Notes under the pieces: model-generated
Told to the model about the DNA's origin: nothing
Seen by the model: the letters and a program-made list of their open reading frames with translations, nothing else
The model's database searches: none
Translations under genes and position numbers: made by a program
Origin: Ulvibacter antarcticus
GTDB lineage: Bacteria; Bacteroidota; Bacteroidia; Flavobacteriales; Flavobacteriaceae
DNA length: 64,000 nucleotides
NCBI RefSeq assembly: GCF_003688405.1
Contig: NZ_REFC01000013.1
Location: forward strand, 62,001-126,000
Direction of reading: 5' to 3'
Shown: positions 45,225 through 54,380 of the stretch, piece after piece
How positions within the stretch are numbered: position 1 is the stretch's first letter
Layout: each line of letters opens with the position of its first letter

Positions 45225-46441
45225 CCTATAAATAGTTTGTTTTGTTGCAGACAGTCACCTAACTGCTGATAAACCTTCAAAATAGCCTCAGGACTTTCGT
45301 CTCCGTTTGTGGCTTTCATTATTCTGGTAGATAGACTTCCTTGCTTCAAAATGATTTCAAGAGTAGATTGGTATTCCAACGATATATGATGCTTTATTTG
45401 ATCATATAGTGAACGCCAAATTTGTGCTACCGTTGCTTCGTCTTCAATTTTAAAAAGGCTGAGATACGCTATGTTTTTAATCAATGTAGTCTCTCCGTCC
45501 TTTATAACATCGTTCAGGATGGCAAACAAGTCATTTTCATGCCATGACTTTTGATCATTTAAAGAGGTGTATTTGCCATATACAAGATATTTTAATGTTT
45601 CGATGATAAGTACTGCAATTGCAATATCTGCCTTTGGACATTCCTGAATATCCACGACCCTAATTTCTATAGCGTTTCTATCGAAACGGGCAATTGCTCC
45701 TCTGGAATTAAGGAAATGATGATCCAAAATATTCTCTGTATCGTATGGTTTTATTGCCTTATTGATAGGCTGGAAAATTTGATCAAAGTATTCTTGTTTG
45801 CTGAAAACTTGTTCTGGAATAACTTTCCCAGTCATTTCTGGAATCTCTTTCTGGTTTGTTTTATAAACCTCCATTCTAGCATCCTTAAATCCTGTATATT
45901 TTCCTTCGAAAATGGGAGAACTAGCACTTAAACCTGGTACTATAGGAAGTAAAACTCGAATGGCAGCATGTAGTTTTTCAAATTCTTCATCATTTGCAAA
46001 TGGAAGATTTATATGCATGCTTTGCACATTCGACCATCCATGTCCGTTACAATCAAAGATTCGATTGTATAGCGCATATATTTCACTGTAACTATGTTTC
46101 CATAATTGCATTTCGGTTTTGGGGTCCATTAAGGGATGTGAAGCGGTAGGTAACAATTTTGCGTTAAATGAAGCTAAAAGAGAGTTCATTTCTACTACAT
46201 TTTTATGAAATTCATCCGACAGGCCATTTAAATTGGACGTTGGACCATTGGTCTTCATTTCTACAACATGAGCAACAAGCTCATTACTCCATTCAACATC
46301 ACCGTTGCTTACATCCGAAGTCAATGAGCCATGTTTTGCAGTTAAAAGTTGGTCAACAATAGGAAGTATCTTTAGTTTATCCAAACTCACAACCATATAT
46401 TCGAGCTCAATACCAAAAACTTCAAAAAGATGATATTTCAT
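45215..46441 (-). CDS. GCS2-like carboxylate-amine ligase
   Basis: 408 residues of the glutamate-cysteine ligase 2 family: FGIELEYMVV (metal-binding Glu residues), DVEWSNELVAHVVEMKTNGP, SMHINLPF and GAIARFDRNAIEIRVVDIQE-type blocks. Such enzymes join an amino-acid carboxylate to an amine with ATP. True gamma-glutamylcysteine formation is not supported, because bacillithiol is the apparent thiol here. One base separates it from the RimK-like gene and it overlaps the amidohydrolase gene. It should act with both on the same substrate. Confidence 0.88.
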   Translation of the reverse strand: MKYHLFEVFGIELEYMVVSLDKLKILPIVDQLLTAKHGSLTSDVSNGDVEWSNELVAHVVEMKTNGPTSNLNGLSDEFHKNVVEMNSLLASFNAKLLPTASHPLMDPKTEMQLWKHSYSEIYALYNRIFDCNGHGWSNVQSMHINLPFANDEEFEKLHAAIRVLLPIVPGLSASSPIFEGKYTGFKDARMEVYKTNQKEIPEMTGKVIPEQVFSKQEYFDQIFQPINKAIKPYDTENILDHHFLNSRGAIARFDRNAIEIRVVDIQECPKADIAIAVLIIETLKYLVYGKYTSLNDQKSWHENDLFAILNDVIKDGETTLIKNIAYLSLFKIEDEATVAQIWRSLYDQIKHHISLEYQSTLEIILKQGSLSTRIMKATNGDESPEAILKVYQQLGDCLQQNKLFIGCN

Positions 46442-46442
46442 A

Positions 46443-47894
46443 TTATTTGTCGTCTAAACGTTTTAGTAATGCTTCGATTATTTTTGTGTACACCAGATCC
46501 CCATAAAAAGCGTCTTCAACGCCAGCATCAATATTTGGGTTGTCATTTATTTCAATAACCAATGGTTTCCCATTCACCACTTTAATATCAATTCCGTAGA
46601 GACCCAATCCCATAATTTTAGCGGTATTAAGCGCTGTTTCCAGGATTTCTTTCGGAACGTCCTCAATCGCTAAACAATCGGCATTTCCGTCCTGATCATC
46701 TTTCTTTTTTGCATCCCAATTATAGATTTGCCAATGACCTTTCGCCATATAATACCGACATGCATAAATTGCTTCGCCGTCTAAAATTCCAATTCGCCAA
46801 TCATATTCTGAAGGGCAAAATTCTTGAGCAATTATAAGCTCAGATTCCTGAAGCATATTTTTTACAAGAGAGTAGAATTCTTCTTCAGTTTTTGCTTTTT
46901 TTACGCCAAAGGAGAAAGTCGAATCCGGCGCTTTCAATACACATGGAAGCTTTATTTTCTCCAATGTTTCCTTTACATTGTCCTGATGAACAATAATCGT
47001 TTTTGGTGCCAGAATACCCGCGTTCTCAAGGGCTTCTGCCATAAATACCTTGTTGCAGCATTTTAAAATAGCGTCAGGATAATCTACAATCGCAATATTT
47101 TCTTGTTGCGCCTTTCTTGCAAAAGCGTAAGCTTCATTATGCACTTCGGTACTTTGTCTAATGAGAAGAGCGTCGAAAGATGAAAGTCGCGATAATTCTT
47201 TTGGGCTTATTACTTCCACGTAGAAATTAAGCTTTTCAGCAATCTCAATAAATTTTTTAATTCCTTTCGGATTACTTGGCGGTGCCGGATCATTTTGTTG
47301 GACCAGAATTGCCAGATCGTAAATGGCCTTTGAAGGTTTAGGCGTATCGTATCTTTTCTTAGAAAAATACTGAAGAGCAAAGTCATTAGCACTTTCTTGA
47401 TGTTCATCCGGAATTTCAGCCAGAGATATCGCCTTGATACTCTGAATCTTCCATCTCTTATTATGGATAAATTTTATACGTAAAAATGGGATCTGAAAGT
47501 GTTTGTGAAACATCGCACTAAGGTCTTTATATTTGAGTGCCACGTTCTGACCAAAATAGACGCTTAATACAAATTCTTTCGATTTTATACTTTTGAAGCT
47601 TTGCTGAATAAGATCGTCGAACTCTTCAGAAACTATCCGAACCAACTTCGGTGCTTTAAGATCCACAAGGTTTTTGATCGTGGGAATTGGTAAGTGACCT
47701 CGAGCTTCTGCCAAAAGTGAAACATAATACCCCTTAGATTGATAGGAATAATTTCGGCAAAGATTAAAAACTCTTGCGCTCTTAATTTTTGCAAAAATAG
47801 GATTTGTAAGATACTCTTGAGAAGAGATTACAGGAATATTTTTACCTAAAAAGTCCCAATTTTTAGGATTGTCTACGACAATAAATTTGTTCAT
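46443..47894 (-). CDS. RimK-like ATP-grasp ligase with N-terminal RLAN domain
   Basis: 483 residues. The N-terminal third (about 1-200) is the RimK-like ATP-grasp N-terminal (RLAN) domain (ARVFNLCRNYSYQSKGYYVSLLAEARGH). Then comes an ATP-grasp domain with the PCVLKAPDSTFSFGVKK loop, IIAQEFCPSEYDWRIGILDGE and the metal-binding strand PLVIEINDNPNIDAGVED (family blocks). Enzymes of this kind add amino acids, typically glutamate, to peptides or proteins. First gene of the operon. Its substrate is unknown; the neighbouring ligase and hydrolases suggest a small peptide or amide product. Confidence 0.92.
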   Translation of the reverse strand: MNKFIVVDNPKNWDFLGKNIPVISSQEYLTNPIFAKIKSARVFNLCRNYSYQSKGYYVSLLAEARGHLPIPTIKNLVDLKAPKLVRIVSEEFDDLIQQSFKSIKSKEFVLSVYFGQNVALKYKDLSAMFHKHFQIPFLRIKFIHNKRWKIQSIKAISLAEIPDEHQESANDFALQYFSKKRYDTPKPSKAIYDLAILVQQNDPAPPSNPKGIKKFIEIAEKLNFYVEVISPKELSRLSSFDALLIRQSTEVHNEAYAFARKAQQENIAIVDYPDAILKCCNKVFMAEALENAGILAPKTIIVHQDNVKETLEKIKLPCVLKAPDSTFSFGVKKAKTEEEFYSLVKNMLQESELIIAQEFCPSEYDWRIGILDGEAIYACRYYMAKGHWQIYNWDAKKKDDQDGNADCLAIEDVPKEILETALNTAKIMGLGLYGIDIKVVNGKPLVIEINDNPNIDAGVEDAFYGDLVYTKIIEALLKRLDDK

Positions 47895-48040
47895 TTAATG
47901 ATTTAAGTATCATATCAAATGTATGCTATTTCTCGATTTCTTAAACAATATTAACAATTTATTAATTGCTAAGAGAACAAGGTGTAAAATTGAGAAAAAT
48001 GGGCTTGTTAAAACTAATTATTTCAATTTGGCGCAAAAAA

Positions 48041-48065
48041 AAACATCCGCGAATAGCGGATGTTT
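48041..48065 (-). terminator. Terminator of the cold shock gene
   Basis: AAACATCCGC and GCGGATGTTT form a perfect ten-pair stem with a GAATA loop, with A and T tracts on both sides, so it can end transcripts in either direction. It lies 28 bases past the cold shock stop codon. Confidence 0.85.
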
Positions 48066-48092
48066 TTACTTTTAAAAAAGTTAAAGCGTATT

Positions 48093-48284
48093 TTATAAAA
48101 CTTTTACGTTTACTGCGTTCAATCCTTTTTTACCTTCTGTTAGATCAAATTCTACTTCATCACCTTCACGAATTTCATCGATTAATCCAGAGATGTGTAC
48201 AAAATGTTCTTTGTTTGATCCTTCTTCTGTGATAAAACCAAATCCTTTGGTATCGTTGAAGAATTTTACTGTTCCTTTACTCAT
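48093..48284 (-). CDS. Cold shock protein (CspA family)
   Basis: 63 residues. The OB-fold RNA-binding motifs are visible: KGFGFITEE (RNP1) and HFVHISGL (RNP2 variant). The protein melts mRNA structure at low temperature or in growth transitions. The gene has its own terminator (48041-48065). The upstream 190 bases (48285-48478) are very AT-rich and hold the divergent promoters of this gene and the DUF1456 gene. Confidence 0.96.
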   Translation of the reverse strand: MSKGTVKFFNDTKGFGFITEEGSNKEHFVHISGLIDEIREGDEVEFDLTEGKKGLNAVNVKVL

Positions 48285-48478
48285 TACTAAAATTTAAATA
48301 ATTATTATAAGATGCGAAGATAATACTATAATGTTATAATTCTTTACTTATTAGGGTTTTATTTTAAAATATTCAATATTCTGACATTATAAAGGAACGA
48401 TAGTTTTTGTGAAGCAAGTTAAATTTTTGCCGAAAATAAAGACTTTGCTGTTTTTAGAATGTACCTTTGTAAGTAACT

Positions 48479-48787
48479 ATGGGACTATCAAATAATGACG
48501 TGTTTAAGAAATTAAGAGTTGCTCACAAATTTCGGGATGAAGACATTGTGAAAATTTGCGAACTAGCAGATTTTAAGGTGTCTAAAAGCGAATTAGGTGC
48601 GTTTTTCAGAAACGAAAATCATCCCAAATATATGGAGTGTGGAGATCAGATACTTCGTAATTTTTTGAACGGTTTAGTCATTCATCTTAGAGGTCCCATG
48701 CCGGAGAAGAAACCTGGAGCTGGGCAAAATTCTAATGCTCCTAAGAGAAAAGAAAGTTTTAAAAAGGCACCACCTAAAAAGAGCTAG
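48479..48787 (+). CDS. DUF1456 (YehS-like) family protein
   Basis: 102 residues. The first about 70 residues match the DUF1456 pattern: LSNNDVFKKLRVAHKFRDEDIVKICELADF and SKSELGAFFRNENHPKYMECGDQILRNFL (helix-rich repeat blocks). The C-terminus is basic and disordered (KRKESFKKAPPKKS). Function unknown; it is thought to be cytoplasmic and may bind nucleic acid. TACCTTTG at 48462 is a likely -7 box 9 bases before the ATG. Confidence 0.88.
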   Translation: MGLSNNDVFKKLRVAHKFRDEDIVKICELADFKVSKSELGAFFRNENHPKYMECGDQILRNFLNGLVIHLRGPMPEKKPGAGQNSNAPKRKESFKKAPPKKS

Positions 48788-48791
48788 TAAG

Positions 48792-49385
48792 TTACTTTGT
48801 TCTATTTAAAAGATTCTTTTTTACGTCTTTTTGCCATTCATTTTTAAGTATACTCAATACTATACTGTCTCTTCTTCCAGTGAGAGCGGCGCAATTTTGC
48901 CTTAAAATACCCTCAACTTTACATCCTATGCTTTTCATGGCTGCGATACTACGTTCATTGGAAGCATCGGCACGGAATTCAACTCTTTCCACACCTAATT
49001 CATCAAACGCAAACTGAAGCATTAGTAACTTGCAATTTTTGTTAAGACCGGTTCCCTGAAATTTTTTACCATACCACGTATATCCTAATTGAACAGAATT
49101 ATGTTGAAGTTGGTAATCATAAAATCGTGTGCTTCCGGCATATTCCTTCGTGCGTTTATCGAAAACTATAAACGGGTAAGAGTCATGCTCTTTTCGTTTT
49201 TGAAGCGCCAGGTTAAGATAGGATTTTAAGTTTTTCAATCCGTTAGCGGGCACTAACGAATAGTTCCAAAGCTCCGGTTCTGCTAATGAAAATTCACTTA
49301 AGTGTTTTAAATCATCCTCTATTAAAGGTCTTAGGATGACCATTTCATTTTCAAGAATGTATTCTTTGGAAAAATCCAGCTTCAT
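48792..49385 (-). CDS. GNAT-family N-acetyltransferase (RimJ/RimL-like)
   Basis: 197 residues. Typical features are the ILRPLIEDDLKHL start, RFYDYQLQHNSVQLGYTWYGKKFQGTGLNKNCK (acetyl-CoA loop QGTGLN) and VEFRADASNERSIAAMKSIGCKVEG. It acetylates an amino group of a protein or small molecule; the substrate is unknown. It is convergent with the DUF1456 gene (4 bases apart). The upstream region holds the lysA terminator. Confidence 0.9.
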   Translation of the reverse strand: MKLDFSKEYILENEMVILRPLIEDDLKHLSEFSLAEPELWNYSLVPANGLKNLKSYLNLALQKRKEHDSYPFIVFDKRTKEYAGSTRFYDYQLQHNSVQLGYTWYGKKFQGTGLNKNCKLLMLQFAFDELGVERVEFRADASNERSIAAMKSIGCKVEGILRQNCAALTGRRDSIVLSILKNEWQKDVKKNLLNRTK

Positions 49386-49433
49386 AAGATTTTAGTTATT
49401 AGATATCGCTAGGTTAATGCAAAACTAAAGGTA

Positions 49434-49465
49434 TAAAAAAACCGCCTTTGAAGGCGGAGTTTTTT
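49434..49465 (-). terminator. Terminator of lysA
   Basis: CCGCCT and AGGCGG form the stem with A and T tracts on both sides (AAAAAA before, TTTTTT after on each strand). The 3' arm overlaps the last codons of lysA. Confidence 0.8.
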
Positions 49466-50669
49466 ATAGTTCTATAGAAATCTGATTTCTTGCAATATCC
49501 TCGAAATTTTCTCTTTTTCTAATAAGATGTGCTTTGTTTTTATACCAAAGAACTTCGGCAGGGCGGTAGCGGGAATTATAATTGCTCGCCATCGAAAAAC
49601 AATAAGCTCCGGCATTGCTAAATGAAAGAATATCCCCTTCACTAATTTCAGCAATTCTTCTGTTATTTGCAAAGGTATCGGTCTCACAGATATAGCCTAC
49701 CACACTGTAGAAACGTTCTCTGCCCTTCGGCTGTGAAATATTTTCAATTTCATGCTGTGAGCCATAAAGCATCGGACGAATAAGGTGATTAAAACCGCTG
49801 TCAACCTGAGCAAAAACCGTAGAAGTAGTTTGTTTAACCACATTCACTTTTACTAGAAACTTTCCAGATTCACTAACCAAGAATTTCCCCGGTTCGAAGG
49901 CCAAGGTAAGTTCCTTGCCATATTCTTTACAAAAAGAGTTGAATCGCGTGCTTAGTTTTTCCCCTAGTTCCTCAATGTTAGTTTCAATGTCTCCCTCTTT
50001 ATAAGGCACCTTAAAGCCACTTCCGAAGTCAATAAACTCAAGGTTGTGGAAATTCTTAGCTGCTTCAAAAAGAATTTCGGAAGCATATAGAAATACATCA
50101 ATGTCGAGAATATCACTACCAGTATGCATGTGAATACCGTTAATATTCATCTTGGTGTTTTCAACAATTCGTTTAAGATGTGGCATCTGGTGAATTGAAA
50201 TTCCGAATTTACTATCGATATGACCCACCGATATATTGGTGTTACCTCCAGCCATTACGTGTGGATTGATACGAATACAAACAGGGACTTTGGGATGTTT
50301 CGTTCCAAACTGCTCCAAAATTGAAAGGTTGTCGATATTAATCTGAACTCCCAATCCAGCGGCTTTTTCAATTTCTTCCATCGAAACACCATTTGGCGTG
50401 TAAATAATTTTATCAGGAGAAACTCCGGCTTCCATTGCAAGACGCACTTCCTGGATGGATACAGTGTCCATACCACTACCCATGGCGCTTAGAAGCTTTA
50501 AGACTGAAATATTAGAAAGTGCTTTTACGGCATAGTTGATTTTTAGCTGTTTAACCTTCTTGAATGCCTTGTTTAGGCGTTTGTATTGTGCTTCAATTAT
50601 TGCGGCATCATAAACATACACGGGGCTATCAAATTCGTCAACTACAGTTAAAAGGTCTTTTCTATTCAT
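49464..50669 (-). CDS. lysA: Diaminopimelate decarboxylase
   Basis: 401 residues. It is a pyridoxal-phosphate enzyme that converts meso-diaminopimelate to lysine. The PLP lysine is Lys 49 in INYAVKALSN; other marks are HIDSKFGI, MHTGSDI, FGSGFKVPY, FEPGKFLV and the substrate-specific YICETDTF with its Cys at the dimer interface. It is a single gene. The upstream gap (50670-50855) shares promoters with the divergent sucC. Confidence 0.94.
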   Translation of the reverse strand: MNRKDLLTVVDEFDSPVYVYDAAIIEAQYKRLNKAFKKVKQLKINYAVKALSNISVLKLLSAMGSGMDTVSIQEVRLAMEAGVSPDKIIYTPNGVSMEEIEKAAGLGVQINIDNLSILEQFGTKHPKVPVCIRINPHVMAGGNTNISVGHIDSKFGISIHQMPHLKRIVENTKMNINGIHMHTGSDILDIDVFLYASEILFEAAKNFHNLEFIDFGSGFKVPYKEGDIETNIEELGEKLSTRFNSFCKEYGKELTLAFEPGKFLVSESGKFLVKVNVVKQTTSTVFAQVDSGFNHLIRPMLYGSQHEIENISQPKGRERFYSVVGYICETDTFANNRRIAEISEGDILSFSNAGAYCFSMASNYNSRYRPAEVLWYKNKAHLIRKRENFEDIARNQISIEL

Positions 50670-50819
50670 TGGTGTTTCAGTTAATTTTAAAGGGGGCTAA
50701 ATTAATGTGTCTTAAAGGATTAAACACTAAATAAATTATAAAATAATATTAATTTTTTCTTCTGAAATTTTTTCCGAAGAACCTACAAAAAAAGATTAGT
50801 GCAATCGTTCAACATTTGC

Positions 50820-50827
50820 TATTTTTG
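50820..50827 (+). promoter_or_regulatory. sucC promoter -7 box (TATTTTTG)
   Basis: TATTTTTG fits TAnnTTTG and stands 28 bases before the sucC ATG. The -33 region (TTAG at about 50797) is a weak match to TTTG. Confidence 0.5.
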
Positions 50828-50855
50828 CAGTTCTTAAATCGAATAACATTCCATT

Positions 50856-52046
50856 ATGAATTTACACGAATATCAAGGAAAACAAATATTAAACAGTTTT
50901 GGTGTTGAAATACAACGTGGACTTGTAGCCTCTACTCCGGCTGAAGCAGTTGAAGCAGCTAAAAAACTAACGGAAGAAACAGGAACAGGATGGCACGTAA
51001 TCAAAGCACAGGTTCACGCAGGTGGCCGTGGTAAAGGTGGTGGTGTAAAACTGGCGAAGAATATTCAAGAAGTTGAAAGGATCGCGGGTGAAATTATAGG
51101 AATGACTCTAATTACGCCTCAAACAAGTGCAGAAGGTAAAAAAGTACATCAGATACTAGTAGCCGAGGATGTGTATTATCCAGGTGATAATGAGCCGGAA
51201 GAATATTATATGAGTGTGTTGCTTAATAGAGCAACTGGTAGAAATATGATCATGTATTCTACTGAAGGTGGGATGGATATCGAACAGGTAGCAGAAGAAA
51301 CTCCGCATCTGATCTTTCATGAAGAAATTGACCCTGCAGTTGGACTGTTAGGTTTTCAAGCTAGAAAAATTGCTTTTAATCTTGGTCTAAGTGGTAAAGC
51401 ATTTAAGGAAATGACAAAATTTGTTAGTGCCTTGTACAAAGCATACGCGAACAGTGATTCTTCATTGTTCGAGATAAATCCGGTATTAAAAACTAGTGAT
51501 GATCGTATTATCGCAGTTGATGCCAAAGTAAGTATCGATGATAATGCGTTGTTCCGTCATAAAGATTATTTGGCGATGCGTGACCTTCGTGAAGAAAACG
51601 CGATTGAAGTCGAAGCAGGTGAAGCAGGATTGAATTATGTGGATCTTGATGGTAATGTTGGATGTATGGTAAACGGTGCAGGATTGGCAATGGCTACCAT
51701 GGATTTAATAAAGCAAGCGGGTGGAGAACCGGCAAACTTCCTTGATGTAGGTGGTACGGCAGACGCCGAGCGTGTTGAAATTGCATTTAAACTTATACTA
51801 AAAGACCCTAATGTAAAGGCAATTTTAGTGAATATTTTTGGTGGAATTGTACGTTGCGACCGAGTAGCACAAGGAATTGTAGATGCATATAAAAATATGG
51901 GGACTATCAATGTGCCTATTATAGTAAGACTACAAGGTACTAACGCAGATATCGCTAAAGAACTAATTGATAACAGTGGACTTGATGTGCAGAGCGCAAT
52001 TGAGTTTCAGGAAGCTGCAGACAAAGTACAGAAAGTACTTGCCTAA
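50856..52046 (+). CDS. sucC: Succinyl-CoA ligase, beta subunit
   Basis: 396 residues. It makes ATP or GTP from succinyl-CoA in the citric acid cycle with the alpha subunit SucD, which is not adjacent. The N-terminal ATP-grasp has MNLHEYQGKQIL, KAQVHAGGRGKGGGVK and the metal-binding FEINPVLKT; the C-terminal CoA-ligase part has LDVGGTADAERV and NIFGGIVRCDRVA. It is followed by a strong terminator. Confidence 0.97.
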   Translation: MNLHEYQGKQILNSFGVEIQRGLVASTPAEAVEAAKKLTEETGTGWHVIKAQVHAGGRGKGGGVKLAKNIQEVERIAGEIIGMTLITPQTSAEGKKVHQILVAEDVYYPGDNEPEEYYMSVLLNRATGRNMIMYSTEGGMDIEQVAEETPHLIFHEEIDPAVGLLGFQARKIAFNLGLSGKAFKEMTKFVSALYKAYANSDSSLFEINPVLKTSDDRIIAVDAKVSIDDNALFRHKDYLAMRDLREENAIEVEAGEAGLNYVDLDGNVGCMVNGAGLAMATMDLIKQAGGEPANFLDVGGTADAERVEIAFKLILKDPNVKAILVNIFGGIVRCDRVAQGIVDAYKNMGTINVPIIVRLQGTNADIAKELIDNSGLDVQSAIEFQEAADKVQKVLA

Positions 52047-52078
52047 TAAGTTTTCTGGCTTTTGACATTATAAAAGTG

Positions 52079-52110
52079 AAGCCCCGAATTTTTTTTTCGG
52101 GGCTTTCTGT
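52079..52110 (+). terminator. Terminator of sucC
   Basis: A ten-pair stem AAGCCCCGAA/TTCGGGGCTT has a T-rich loop and is followed by TCTGTTTTTTG. It begins 32 bases after the stop. Confidence 0.85.
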
Positions 52111-52215
52111 TTTTTGACTGGTTGCGTTAAGAAAGTGTTAAAATTTGATTTTAGAGTAACGTTCGTTGATGATATACAGTCTATTAAGTATATCAATCAT
52201 TTAAATCGAACAATC

Positions 52216-52551
52216 ATGAAAAAATTCAGTGTAATTTTAGTAGCCTTTGTGCTACTATTGGGAACCTCTTTATCAGCAACAACCTTAGATAAAGAAAAAG
52301 TAAAAAAGACTACAGCTCAAGAAATGGGGACGCTTCTAAAAAATCCCCATCTCACGCTTATAGAAGATCAAAATGTAAACGTGACCTTTATTGTGAATAA
52401 AGATCGTGAGATCGTTGTGTTGTCTGTAGGTACAGATAATGAGAGTATAGAAAGTTTCATTAAGAATCGTTTGAACTACGAAAAGCTAGACAACAAATTA
52501 ACCGTTGGAAAAAAATATATTCAACCAGTTAAGATCTTGAAAAATAGTTAA
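52216..52551 (+). CDS. Small exported protein of a conserved Bacteroidetes family
   Basis: 111 residues from ATG 52216, chosen over an upstream frame from 52114 because a clear signal peptide (KKFSVILVAFVLLLGTSLSA) begins here. The mature part has an LTLIEDQNVNVTFIVNKDREIVVLSVGTDN core (block) and an RLNYEKLDNKLTVGKKYIQPVKI tail (block), a pattern of small periplasmic proteins seen often in Flavobacteriaceae. The alternating strands may form a compact beta domain. Function unknown. A terminator follows at 52570. Confidence 0.8.
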   Translation: MKKFSVILVAFVLLLGTSLSATTLDKEKVKKTTAQEMGTLLKNPHLTLIEDQNVNVTFIVNKDREIVVLSVGTDNESIESFIKNRLNYEKLDNKLTVGKKYIQPVKILKNS

Positions 52552-52569
52552 GTACCTAAATTTTGTCTC

Positions 52570-52600
52570 AAATCCCGGCCTAATCAACCGGGATTTTCTT
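52570..52600 (+). terminator. Terminator of the small exported protein gene
   Basis: AAATCCCGG and CCGGGATTT form a nine-pair stem with a 9-base loop, followed by TCTTTG. Confidence 0.75.
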
Positions 52601-52701
52601 TGTCAAATTTTTAGGGCCAATTAGTATCGAAGTTTAATTTTTTATGCAGCGAACGAGGGTGTTCATTTTTAAAACTCAAAGATTTGACTTAGTATTGTTA
52701 T

Positions 52702-53100
52702 ATGGAAAGAGACACACATCTAGCTATGATTAGTGACTATATTGTCTTGGCGTTTGCCGATGATAAAGTCACTCAATCCGAGTTTGAATTCATTCTAAGA
52801 TTAGCTGAGCGAATGAATGTTTCAGAAAAAGATGTTGTTGAGCTTTTCGAGAATCCTAAACCATCGAAACCTTTGTTTTCTGAATTGGAACGTATAACTC
52901 ATTTTTACAAACTTGTCTTGCTAATGAATATAGACATGGAAGCCCACGAAAAGGAAATTATTGCGGTGAGAAATTTCGGACTTAAAATGGGAATTCGCCC
53001 TGGAGTGATAGATCAGGTTTTATTAAAAATGGATCAATTTAATGATAAAATTATCCCAAGTGAAGAGTTGATAAAGATTTTTCAAACCTATTACAACTAA
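52702..53100 (+). CDS. TerB-like helical protein
   Basis: 132 residues, all helical. It shows the TerB/TerB-like pattern of two repeats of acidic helices: YIVLAFADDKVTQSEFEFI and MNIDMEAHEKEIIAVRNF, with conserved Asp/Glu that could bind metal. No other tellurite-resistance gene is nearby, so the family name should not be read as a function. It is cytoplasmic and convergent with the DUF2254 gene, which it overlaps by 4 bases. Confidence 0.75.
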   Translation: MERDTHLAMISDYIVLAFADDKVTQSEFEFILRLAERMNVSEKDVVELFENPKPSKPLFSELERITHFYKLVLLMNIDMEAHEKEIIAVRNFGLKMGIRPGVIDQVLLKMDQFNDKIIPSEELIKIFQTYYN

Positions 53101-54380
53101 AATTCACCGACTAGATTTTTTAAAATTGTTTTATCCTTTTCTGTAGTATAGGTGTTAAGAGCTTCTTTTACTAAGATTTCTACTTCTTCCTTTACGGCCA
53201 CTTTGTACTGATCATTAAGCGCTGGTTGTATATACAGATGTTTTAGCATCCAAATCAGTTTTTGTACAATTATGGGGTCATGTTTACAGTAAGTGCGTAT
53301 AGACGCCATCACATTATATAAAAGTTCACTAAATTTAATTGTCGCAATTTTCACATAAACAGTTTCATTTTGCATATAATATTCATCATCTCTTTTTTTC
53401 ATTCGCAACGCGAAGATCTCTGTTAAATAATCAATAGCATTAATCGCGGTTCCCGGATCGTTCACTCCCGGAGACATTGCTTTTAGTATAATTTCAGTCA
53501 TTTGTTTAAAGGCCAATATATAATTATCACTTATTAGTTCTCCTCTTGAAAAACTGATGCTGGAGTGTATCTCGGACAAGATTTCTTCATCCAATTCTTT
53601 TTCAGACTTTATTAATGAAACATTTTTCAATAAGTAGGAACCTCGGGGTTTCGTAATGTAAATTTTCGTTGAATTCTTTTCGCAAATTTCAGCAATTGCA
53701 GAGAGAGAGATATTCTGAAAGTACCCGTTATTCTTAGAGAAGTAAGTATTCCAATTGGAAGTATCAGGAAAATCATCTTTGATGTCGCATTCCTTTTCGA
53801 TTTCAATAATGTGCTGAAGGCGATCTACAGATTCTTCATAAATTCGATCCAATATCGTATTAATTTGAATACTCTGGGACATATTGTGGATAAAATATAT
53901 GAAGGCAATTAAACATATAATAGTGAAAATAATCGCAAGCAACACCGAAGTTCCGGGTAAGGAATATTTTTCACCGCCGGGTTCTATGGAAAAAAGAGTA
54001 AAGATGTTGTAAATGATTGTTCCTAAGTATATTCCTAGAATTACCTGATGTCTTTTATCTGAAATCAATCCAGGTAATAGGCGGGGAGAGAAATTACTAG
54101 AGGCCTGGCTCAATAACAGCATCACCATAGAGAAACTAAATACCATTAGTGAAATTAACCCACCCAAACAAGCACTTATAATTGTGAGTGCTGTATCTCC
54201 ATTTTCAACAAGCAATTGTGGTACTCTATTCAGAAGTTCATTCGATAATCCCTTACTTTCGAGATATATCATTAAAAAAGCAAAATTAAATCCGCCAATC
54301 GCAAATAAAGCAGGGAAAAAAATTATGTTGCTTTTTATGAGGTTGTAAAAAGTGAGAAACTTAAAGTATATGTACTTCAT
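53097..54380 (-). CDS. DUF2254 family inner-membrane protein
   Basis: 427 residues. Four membrane segments in the first about 190 residues include the family block ACLGGLISLMVFSFSMVMLLLSQASSNFSPRLLPG (block) with the SSNFSPR motif. The rest (about 190-427) is a soluble domain with SPGVNDPGTAINAIDYLTEIF, the other conserved DUF2254 stretch. The family is uncharacterised; a channel or signalling role has been proposed on topology only. It is a single gene. Confidence 0.88.
   Translation of the reverse strand: MKYIYFKFLTFYNLIKSNIIFFPALFAIGGFNFAFLMIYLESKGLSNELLNRVPQLLVENGDTALTIISACLGGLISLMVFSFSMVMLLLSQASSNFSPRLLPGLISDKRHQVILGIYLGTIIYNIFTLFSIEPGGEKYSLPGTSVLLAIIFTIICLIAFIYFIHNMSQSIQINTILDRIYEESVDRLQHIIEIEKECDIKDDFPDTSNWNTYFSKNNGYFQNISLSAIAEICEKNSTKIYITKPRGSYLLKNVSLIKSEKELDEEILSEIHSSISFSRGELISDNYILAFKQMTEIILKAMSPGVNDPGTAINAIDYLTEIFALRMKKRDDEYYMQNETVYVKIATIKFSELLYNVMASIRTYCKHDPIIVQKLIWMLKHLYIQPALNDQYKVAVKEEVEILVKEALNTYTTEKDKTILKNLVGEF

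Noticed and set aside
52114-52215. N-terminal extension of the small exported protein
   Set aside because: It runs from the sucC terminator region and precedes a clear signal peptide start at 52216.
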